Source of the DNA: Betaproteobacteria bacterium
GTDB lineage: Bacteria > Pseudomonadota > Gammaproteobacteria > Burkholderiales > Rhodocyclaceae
Assembly (NCBI GenBank): GCA_025997095.1
Contig: BNUD01000102.1
Span: 1 to 8,408 of the forward strand
DNA length: 8,408 bases
Direction: 5' to 3'
The notes beneath the pieces were generated by a model. It had not been told where the DNA came from. It saw only the letters and a program-made list of their open reading frames with translations, and did no database searches. Position 1 is the first letter of the stretch, and every line of letters begins with the position of its first letter. Made by a program: the position numbers and the translations under genes. Below, piece by piece: positions 1 to 6,100 of the stretch.

Positions 1-127
1 AAAAATCCAGCAGCGTCGGCAATTCACGCACAATTTTTCGGGTATACGCCTGACGAATCTCATTCAAGCGCAAATCGGGAATAAAAAATCCAAAAATGCC
101 CGCGCATAACAGATAAATGACATCGAA
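1..127. repeat. Terminal direct repeat, left copy
   Basis: Identical base for base to 8282-8408, both ends inside tadC. An exact 127-base overlap at the ends of a contig is the standard trace of a closed path in a k-mer assembly graph, so one copy is probably redundant and the unit is 8,281 bp. Confidence 0.97.
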
Positions 128-457
128 GCGCCCCAGCATCAAAAGCCCCATCGCCGTGCCGGACATGAAGAGCAGGGAAATGACAATTTTTATGCCGATG
201 AATTGCTCGACATCAAAGAGGTGAAAAAGCCCGCTCACTTGCAGGCGTCGTTCAAAATTCCTGCGAAACCCTGCGGGAAACAAGGGCACAATCACTCCGG
301 AAATCCAGCGCACCATCGGCCAGATCAGACGCAGGGAGGTCGGCAAGGTATCCTTGTATTCACGATCCTCTTCCGGGAGTTCGTTGAGTTCAAGATAACC
401 AACGCTCAACATGAGCACAATGGAAATGGCGAGAAAGGCGCAGATCAACCAGATCAT
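1..457 (-). CDS. tadC: TadC-like pilus assembly inner-membrane protein, N-terminal part (gene continues across the closure at 8281)
   Basis: This encodes residues 1-152 of a 289-aa TadC-like protein. TadC and TadB form the inner-membrane platform of the Tad/Flp pilus machine, a type IVc relative of type II secretion. The ATG at 457-455 overlaps the tadB fragment stop as ATGA, the usual sign of translational coupling. I translated it by hand: a hydrophobic helix at residues 2-20, an acidic stretch at 24-33, then two membrane segments at about 88-125 and the start of a basic region (RLNEIRQAYTRK, 130-141). The frame reaches base 1 open. Because bases 1-127 equal 8282-8408, it continues without a stop into the other window end, where the diagnostic T2SSF domain lies. 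Total length is within the normal TadC range (about 290-330 aa). The joined protein fits TadC well; the uncertainty concerns the physical nature of the closure. Confidence 0.85.
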   Translation of the reverse strand, partial: MIWLICAFLAISIVLMLSVGYLELNELPEEDREYKDTLPTSLRLIWPMVRWISGVIVPLFPAGFRRNFERRLQVSGLFHLFDVEQFIGIKIVISLLFMSGTAMGLLMLGRFDVIYLLCAGIFGFFIPDLRLNEIRQAYTRKIVRELPTLLDF

Positions 458-582
458 ATGTCAATGCTCATGATTTTTTCGATGGCCTTGAAACCAATCG
501 TGATCCAGACGCACACCAGAATAAAAATGATCCACCCCAGCATCGAATGAAACATGGGCGACATGGCAGGGTATATAAATGC
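454..582 (-). pseudogene. tadB: TadB C-terminal fragment, truncated at a rearrangement junction
   Basis: Forty-two codons in frame with a TGA (456-454) that overlaps the tadC ATG. The peptide begins AFIYPAMSPMF and ends IEKIMSIDI, with one hydrophobic helix between. TadB proteins normally end this way: a NP-x-YMSPLF-like segment, a final membrane helix, then a short basic/hydrophobic tail. TadB is normally about 300 aa, so roughly 85% of it, including the T2SSF domain, is missing. Upstream of codon GCA at 582-580 the sequence stops resembling TadB and becomes the 3' flank of the 89-aa gene, with an in-frame TAG at 594-592. From its first ATG (564) only 36 residues could be made. The fragment is non-functional alone but may still supply translational coupling to tadC. 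An intact tadB presumably exists elsewhere in the genome; that is inference. Confidence 0.75.
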
Positions 583-583
583 C

Positions 584-881
584 CTTTTCCTCTATCATCA
601 AACACGCCCACAATACAAATAGACCAAACTAACGGTCGCACCGAATAAACAAAAGAATAAAGCCGTAATGCTCATATCTGCATTTATGCCAAGCCACGCC
701 TTATGTCCATAGTATTTCCAGGCGTCAGGAAAATTCCAAGCATAAAAACAAGCAGCATAGACCCTCTCTCCGATTCCAAATGAACAAATTATTGATGCTG
801 CTAATAACAAGGAAATCAGAACGAGACAAATGGACTCAATATCATCTCTTGTCAAAATTTTTGTCATGATTAATCTCCTTG
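584..881 (-). repeat. Duplicated immunity-gene segment, copy A (120-bp deletion)
   Basis: Aligns with 2267-2684 at about 96% by hand count (12 mismatches in 298 aligned bases) apart from one 120-base gap between 629 and 630. The first 46 bases (584-629) are identical. Similarity ends at 584, where the tadB fragment begins, and at about 881, just past the ribosome-binding site. Confidence 0.9.
598..867 (-). CDS. Internally deleted copy of the 129-aa immunity-like membrane protein, 89 aa
   Basis: Residues 1-80 match the 129-aa protein with three substitutions (Phe19Ser, Asn55His, Gly58Trp). Forty residues are then missing (81-120 of the longer form), and the last nine (LVYLYCGRV) are retained. 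The DNA deletion is exactly 120 bases, so the frame is kept. What is lost is the end of the second helix, the cytoplasmic loop and most of the third helix; the first helix and entire aromatic periplasmic loop remain, so it could fold as a two-helix protein. AAGGAG (880-875) lies seven bases before the ATG. No toxin gene precedes it. It may be an orphan immunity variant or a decaying duplicate. Confidence 0.6.
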   Translation of the reverse strand: MTKILTRDDIESICLVLISLLLAASIICSFGIGERVYAACFYAWNFPDAWKYYGHKAWLGINADMSITALFFCLFGATVSLVYLYCGRV

Positions 882-955
882 ATTGAAATACAACTATGAA
901 ACAATGCAGAAGCGTAATAAATACGTCTTAGCATTATTCGATGTGTTTTTCAAGT

Positions 956-1048
956 TTATAATTTATCAATCGTACCATCATTGCGGAATAAAAACAAAAA
1001 ATAATAAATACACCCTCCTAACACAGTGAGAATGAAATAACGAATCAA
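956..1048 (-). CDS. Possible 30-aa membrane peptide with TTG start
   Basis: Thirty codons from a TTG at 1048-1046, preceded by AGGAG at good spacing; that site sits in the last codons of the 218-aa gene, whose TAA stop is at 1053-1051. The peptide is hydrophobic in the middle (RYFILTVLGGCIYYFLFLF) with a polar tail NDGTIDKL, as in many single-pass small membrane proteins. The start codon is weak and there is no family support, so chance in AT-rich DNA remains likely. Confidence 0.3.
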   Translation of the reverse strand: MIRYFILTVLGGCIYYFLFLFRNDGTIDKL

Positions 1049-1050
1049 GA

Positions 1051-1707
1051 TTATCTCCTATTGAATTCATCAAATTCGGTAGAAAGTTCACTACACATCT
1101 CTAGGCGAATCCAGTGAGTTTCCTTTTCAAATGTTTGAACAACGGGTTTCTTTACAAATATTTTGCCTCGCAACTTGACGAGCAAACTATTCATATTCAA
1201 CATATCAAAATCAAGATAATGGTGCAGACCACCAATGAGTTCAGGAAGGCGAATTTTTTTGACATATTTGACACCTTTTCGCACGATCATGGTTGAGCGC
1301 ATGAGAAGATGGGATATGAGGATTCTATTCTGGACATAACCATCATCAAACGTTTCAGACACACTCAATATTGTCATGTCTTCCGAAGCGATTTTTACAT
1401 CAAGTCCGTAAGGGAATTCATGGTTATTGGAATTGAATGATTCTACAACACCATTCAAAGGATTACCTAGTTCCTTTTCAGTAAAACCAAAAGAATTTTC
1501 AATGAGTACATCCGTTTCTCCCGTGTTTGTCAAAGTAAGAACAATAAGCTGCGTCTTTTCATCAATTTCTATGTTTAGATCAATGATGTCATCGGTAGCC
1601 ATAGCAGTCCTTGCTAGTAGAACACAGGATAGAAAGATGAAAAATCTCATTTTTATGTGTTTATGGTTTTTCTTTGGTGTAATAATCAAACGTAGCGCTC
1701 GTATCAT
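1051..1707 (-). CDS. Unrecognised exported protein with signal peptide, 218 aa
   Basis: No family recognised. The ATG at 1707 was chosen because AAGGAGG lies five bases upstream. It gives a basic 19-residue lead-in followed by MRFFIFLSCVLLARTAMA, a good signal peptide with likely cleavage before TDD (after residue 37). The internal ATG at 1650 would give a cleaner 199-aa precursor but has no ribosome-binding site and relies on coupling to the 44-aa frame. The mature part alternates hydrophobic and polar residues, including LIVLTLTNTGETDVLI, reminiscent of a beta-sandwich; that is an impression only. The C-terminus is acidic (ELSTEFDEFNRR). It lies in the AT-rich segment downstream of the toxin and is predicted to be periplasmic. 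Confidence 0.6.
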   Translation of the reverse strand: MIRALRLIITPKKNHKHIKMRFFIFLSCVLLARTAMATDDIIDLNIEIDEKTQLIVLTLTNTGETDVLIENSFGFTEKELGNPLNGVVESFNSNNHEFPYGLDVKIASEDMTILSVSETFDDGYVQNRILISHLLMRSTMIVRKGVKYVKKIRLPELIGGLHHYLDFDMLNMNSLLVKLRGKIFVKKPVVQTFEKETHWIRLEMCSELSTEFDEFNRR

Positions 1708-1795
1708 ACCATCCTCCTTCAGTTCCTGGAGTAACTGGATTACTATGGACATTAGTCCCCTCTTCAAAAATAGCAATTGACAATTTCCGGTTCAT
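1661..1795 (-). CDS. Possible 44-aa coupled small gene overlapping the next gene's start
   Basis: The ATG at 1795-1793 shares bases with the preceding stop (TAATG), a classic coupling arrangement. The peptide starts MNRKLSIAIFEEG and continues with a balanced, natural-looking composition (NPVTPGTEGGWYDTS in the middle), ending YYTKEKP at a TAA at 1663-1661. It has no signal peptide and no recognisable domain. It overlaps the first 47 bases of the 218-aa gene in another frame. If this frame is the real one, the next gene more likely begins at its internal ATG (1650), ten bases past this stop. It could also be the remnant 3' end of an older gene. Confidence 0.4.
   Translation of the reverse strand: MNRKLSIAIFEEGTNVHSNPVTPGTEGGWYDTSATFDYYTKEKP
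1713..1719 (-). promoter_or_regulatory. Strong ribosome-binding-site match before the 218-aa gene
   Basis: AAGGAGG, five bases before the ATG at 1707. It also encodes Glu-Gly-Gly in the overlapping 44-aa frame, so the match may be partly fortuitous. Confidence 0.5.
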
Positions 1796-2214
1796 TATTT
1801 CTTTACTTCCTCTCCATACTTCCAAGCTCTATCGCTTGGATAATCATTTCTCCTATCCAAAATAATAGTATTTTCATTTCCAAATGTTATCATATCAACT
1901 GAATGCGGTATAGATAATTTATAATCAAGCTCTCCTTTAACTTCTTCAGGATTATATTTATTCACAAGCGCACCATGAGCAATAACTCGCAATGTTTTGT
2001 CAATTTGCAGAGTTTCTATTTTATAAACCCCCATTGCACTATGGCGCGACATACCTTTCAGTCTTATTTCAGAAGACGATGTAGAAGAAGAGTAGCAAAC
2101 ATTGAATATGCTATAATCGTAAATCTCAAAGACTCTCGAAGTTATAGCAATAGCCCAACAACCCGCTGTCACGGCTGTCATGAATATTACCAAAATCTTT
2201 GAAATACTTTTCAT
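1795..2214 (-). CDS. Unrecognised exported or membrane-anchored protein, 139 aa
   Basis: I do not recognise this protein. Residues 1-26 are a basic start plus hydrophobic stretch containing TAVTAGCWA, with Cys19 in a lipobox-like setting; position -3 is Thr rather than Leu, so lipoprotein processing is uncertain and a plain N-terminal anchor is possible. The remainder is polar, with a Ser-rich run (SSSTSSSE, 42-49) and alternating strand-like stretches. No strong ribosome-binding site precedes the ATG at 2214; the gene begins 66 bases after the 129-aa gene. Its stop overlaps the start of the 44-aa reading frame as TAATG. As an exported protein in the AT-rich tail behind an RHS toxin it could be an accessory or orphan immunity protein, but nothing in the sequence proves this. 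Confidence 0.6.
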   Translation of the reverse strand: MKSISKILVIFMTAVTAGCWAIAITSRVFEIYDYSIFNVCYSSSTSSSEIRLKGMSRHSAMGVYKIETLQIDKTLRVIAHGALVNKYNPEEVKGELDYKLSIPHSVDMITFGNENTIILDRRNDYPSDRAWKYGEEVKK

Positions 2215-2280
2215 GTCATGAGGCTCTTACGAATGTTAAATGTGGACATATGCGATATGACATAGGCTTTTCCTCTATCA

Positions 2281-2670
2281 TCAAACACGCCCACAATACA
2301 AATAGACCAAACCGATTTTTACTAAAACAAATAATAGCAGTCCATTCATAAAATAGATGATGCTCGCAGTAACCGCTGAGCGAAACACCCATTTTCGATT
2401 TGAATCTTTCAACAAAAAAACGATTAACATGCTGACGGTCGCGCCGAATAAACAAAAGAATAAAGCCGTAATGCTCATATCTGCATTTATGCCAAGACCC
2501 GCCTTATTTCCATAGTATTTCCAAGCGTCAGGAAAATTCCAAGCATAAAAACAAGCAGCATAGACCCTCTCTCCGATTCCAAATGAACAAATTATTGATG
2601 CTGCTAATAACAAAAAAATCAGAACGAGACAGATGGACTCAATATCATCTCTTGTCAAAATTTTTGTCAT
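2281..2670 (-). CDS. Three-helix membrane protein, candidate immunity protein for the RHS toxin
   Basis: 129 aa, not matched to a named family. Hydrophobic segments at about 12-32, 67-88 and 100-126. The connection at 89-99 (DSNRKWVFRSA) is basic, so by the positive-inside rule it is cytoplasmic. That leaves the aromatic-rich loop 33-66, with several Trp and Tyr, facing the periplasm. The gene starts two bases after the RHS stop, and its AAGGGG ribosome-binding site (2683-2678) lies inside the last toxin codons, so it is made with the toxin. Position, small size and membrane location are what is expected of an immunity protein guarding against a periplasmic cell-wall enzyme; that role is inferred, not shown by homology. 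The gene is AT-rich like the toxin region. A near-identical, internally deleted copy lies at 598-867. Confidence 0.75.
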   Translation of the reverse strand: MTKILTRDDIESICLVLIFLLLAASIICSFGIGERVYAACFYAWNFPDAWKYYGNKAGLGINADMSITALFFCLFGATVSMLIVFLLKDSNRKWVFRSAVTASIIYFMNGLLLFVLVKIGLVYLYCGRV

Positions 2671-2672
2671 CG

Positions 2673-3113
2673 TTAATCCCCTTGAATTACCGTGATTCGA
2701 CCATACCGTGTTAGTTTTTCATGCCATCCCGGTGATTTCCATCCTTGGTACCAACGTCTGTTGGCAACTATATTTACGGAATCTGTTTGTGTAGCGTTAA
2801 TAAGGGCTTCTATTTCATTCCAGTTATCCCAATCTGTTGCAGTAATACAACCTATCGAATTGCCAGGATGATGCAATCTTAAAAGTGTTCTGCCTGTTTT
2901 TTCATGCATATCATCCCCATAGTTTTCGTCGAGAGATTCTAGCCTGAAAAAGCCTGATCTTCCTTGACGGATAAGTATGTCATAAGTCCCAACAGGAATA
3001 GGGTCGCCATACGGGGCACCACCAGAAATAAATGTCCCACTAATCGTAGTTCCTTTTTCTCTGTCTCGAAGTGTCAATATATTGGTTGTCAGGTTGTATG
3101 TCCCCTCCACCCA
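2673..3113 (-). other. RHS C-terminal toxin domain, probable L,D-transpeptidase-like (DUF2778/Tlde1-type) peptidoglycan enzyme
   Basis: The 146 residues after DPLGL (1160-1305 of the RHS protein). Seen: GTYNLTTNILTLRD at the start, GDPIPVGTYDILI in the middle (about 1195-1207), an Arg at 1234, and RLHHPGNSIGCITATD with His1240/His1241, Ser1245 and Cys1248. DUF2778/Tlde1 effectors share a strand-rich start, a G-P-I-P-x-G-x-Y-x-I segment and a His...Ser-x-Gly-Cys-Ile active site; known members cut or exchange peptidoglycan peptide stems in the periplasm. The His-to-Cys spacing here is only seven or eight residues, shorter than in classical YkuD enzymes. A further 45 residues rich in Trp, Lys and Arg follow the fold. 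The assignment rests on motif recognition without a profile search. Confidence 0.65.
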
Positions 3114-6100
3114 CAGCCCCAATGGATCAATCCAATTAACCGGATTTCCCTCCACATACCCATAAAGGTTCAAGCCGCCCGCTTCCTCAATCGGGTCTTT
3201 CGACAGCCACCGACCATCTTTCGGGTCGTAAGCGCGGTATTTCGTCAGATACAACCCGCTCGGCGCGTGGTATTGCATCCCCGCATAACCAAACTCAGGT
3301 TTTGTGGTCGGGTTGTTGGTCAATTGTCCATAGGGGTCGTAATCGTAGCGGGCTGCGACAGCGCCTTTTTCATCCAGAATGTCCCGCACCGAACCTAAAT
3401 GGTCTTTGGCGTAATAGTCCCGCTTCTTGCCCCTGACCCGATAAGCGCCTTCTCCGAAATAGTAGGCTTCGTTCGCGCCGCTCTTCGTCCGGCAGACGGT
3501 ATTGCCGCACCATGTGTATTTTGTTTCGGTACGCGCCTTGCCGTCGGTCTCAATGATGGCGACACGTCTGTCTTGTCCGTCGTATTGGAATTCGGTGCGT
3601 TTGCCCGGCGCTTTCTTGTAGCCAATCGCCATCAGCCGATTCTCCGCGTCCCATTGATAGGTGCGTGTTTCGTCTTCCGTGCGGTTGCCGTTGGCGTCGA
3701 ACTTGTAGGGTGCCTGCGTAATCCGGTTGTCGGTGCCCGACGTGTAGGCGCGTTTGCCTTCTGGGGTTTCGATGGCGCTCAGGTTATTGGCGGCGTCCAG
3801 AACGTAACGATACGTTTGCTTTCCATCTTGCGCCCGTTCCAGGCGACCGAGCGCGTCGTATTGATAAGTCCACTTCCGGGTCTTGTTTTGATCTTTTTCG
3901 GTAATGGACGCAATAAGGCTTTCCGGTGCGGTCTGGTATTCAAAATCCCGCGCGTTTTTCGGGTTGAGGATTTCTTTCAGTTTGCGGTCGCCCGCGTTTT
4001 GTTCGTAGCGGTAGCGATGTTCAATCAAGGCGCTCGCCAAGCGCGCGCTTTCAAGCTGCCCGGTATCGCCCAGATAGGCGTAGTCAAATTCGCCCAAGGA
4101 ATTTTGTTTTTTGGTGACGCGACCCAGAGGGTCGTATTCGAGCGTTTCAGTTGCCGTGCCGATTTGCCAGGCGCGCAGCCGCCCGGCGGTGTCGTACTGG
4201 AGACGGTAGGCAGCATCGGAAGCGGGCGGCGTTTCTTCAATCAGCCTGAGCGCGCCGGGTTGTCCCACTTTTCCGTAGCTGTATCGGGTAGCGCCGAGGC
4301 TGTCTTTCATTTCCTTGAGACGCGGGTAGGCGGCGTCCCATTTGAGGCTGATCGGCGCGGTCGGTGTACGGACATTGGTGTACGCAATCGCATTGACCCG
4401 GTTGTCGATGTCATAACGCGCAACCGTCGTTTGTCCAAGGGCGTCGGTACGTTTGGCGAGCCGCCCGGCGCTATCGTATTCAAAAACGGTTTTAGCGCCA
4501 TCCGGGGTGATTTTGGCAAGGACGCGCCCTTGAATGTCCCGTTGCCATTGGGTGGTGTTGCCCTTGCCGTCGATGAGCCGCGTCAGCCGCCCTGCCGCGT
4601 CGTAGCCGAATCGAATGGTGCGTAGCGCATCCTGCACGGCGATCAATTGTCGCGCGGCGTCGTATTGGTAGCGTTTTTTCTGACCGTTGCGGTCTTTCAG
4701 CATGACGGGATCGAGTTTATCCCATGTGGTTTCGGTGGTGGTGCCGTCAGGATACGTGATTTTGGTGATCCGGTCGAAGGGGTCGTATTCGTATTTGAGC
4801 GTATAGCCTTCGGAATCCGTTTCACTGGCGAGGTTGCCGCGCGCGTCCCATGTGTAGACACGTCCGGGGCGTCCTGTCGGGGTGATGATTTTGAGCAGCC
4901 GACCTGAAGCGTTGTATTGGTATTGCGTCGTTTCGCCCGCATCGTCGGTGCGGGACGTGAGTTGTCCAACAGCGTTCCAGACGAAGCGCGCCGACCTGCC
5001 CGCCGCATCCTTGACCTTCAGCGGGCGGTGTTGCGTGTTCCAGGTGACTTGCAAGAGGGTGTCCCAGCCTTGATCTGTCTTTTGCCGGACGCTCGTCATG
5101 TCGATGCCGTTGGGCGCGTAGTCAACCCGGGTTTCACGCCCCAGAGGGTCGCGGCTCATGAGCGTATTGCCCCAAGCGTTCCACTGGTAGCGGTTCTGTT
5201 GCGCGCCGCCATCCGGCAGCGTTCGTGCGATGCCGACCGGATTCTTGCAGGTGCCCGCCGTCTTTGCCTTGGGGTCGTAGGCATACCACAGGCGATTTTC
5301 CAGCGGCTCTTTGACGCTGGAGAGCACGCCAACCGCCATGCCGTCTTCGTCGCGCCAGTGCAGGATTTTTGCTTTGCTGTAGTCGCCCTTGTGTTTGGCG
5401 TAGGTCACCGCGTCCCAATAAAAAGTGTTGTGTCTGGAAAGACCGCTGTTGGTGATGCCTGCGGCGTTCGGCGCGTTCGTTTCCGCGTCAGGGATGCCCG
5501 CCGCGCCGTCGCGCGCTTCGACCCGTTCGGTTCTGCCCAACGGGTCGGTAATCTCGATCCAGCGATTCTGCCAGCCGCTGCCCGAAGCAAAGCGCGTCAC
5601 GCCGTAGGGCGTCTCCATCCGTTCGATAAACGTGCCCCTGCCACTGTAACCGACGCGCGAAGTCATGCCGATGGCGTCCGTGATGGCGATCAGCCGCCCT
5701 TTGTCGTCATAAGCGATTTGCGCGCGACGACCATGCGGGTCGACCAAGGCGGTGATTTTGAGGGGATCGGCGTGTTTGTATTCGAGCGTGGTCTTCTGTC
5801 CCGTGGCGTCTTCCACGGCGATGAGCCGATTTTTTGCATCGTAATGAAAGCGCAAACGATTGCCCGCCGGGTCTTTGCGTTCGGTCAGAAAGAAGCGGCG
5901 CGGCCAGACGGTTTTGTTGTCGCTGTGCGCGTAGGTCTCAATCGTGCCATCGGCTTGTCGCCGCTCGTAGCGCAGCGGGTCGGACAAGCGCGCGAGTACT
6001 GAGCCATCCCGTCCGTCAGGGGCAAATTGACCTGTGGCGGGGTTGTAATCTTCTGTGCGGAATTTGCGCGTCCCGCCGCCCGATTTGTAGCGTTGAACGT

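Larger units (their letters stand above)
2267..2684 (-). repeat. Duplicated immunity-gene segment, copy B (full length)
   Basis: The full-length counterpart of 584-881. It spans the last codons of the toxin, the 129-aa gene and 14 bases after its stop. The 120 bases absent from copy A are 2313-2432; the deletion ends share only a single C, so no obvious repeat mediated the loss. Confidence 0.9.

Noticed and set aside
203..550. 115-codon plus-strand open frame
   Set aside because: Antisense to tadC, whose frame is intact and recognisable across the closure.
868..955. Possible promoter (TTGAAA with a downstream TAAGAC) before the 89-aa gene
   Set aside because: The -10 match is only three of six in AT-rich DNA, so it is not distinguishable from chance.
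2244..2256. Short palindrome CATATCGCATATG between the 129-aa and 139-aa genes
   Set aside because: Five-base arms with a three-base loop and no T-run; too weak to call an operator or terminator.
2216..2455. 79-codon minus-strand frame inside and after the 129-aa gene
   Set aside because: Overlaps the well-supported membrane protein in another frame and is not preserved in the 89-aa copy because the 120-base deletion removes most of it.
3399..4625. 408-codon plus-strand open frame opposite the RHS gene
   Set aside because: Antisense shadow of repetitive GC-rich YD-repeat codons. The minus strand has full domain structure there, and the plus frame shows no recognisable motifs.
4917..6002. 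361-codon plus-strand open frame
   Set aside because: Same reason: antisense to the RHS shell, arginine/valine-rich shadow composition with no plausible ribosome-binding site or family features.
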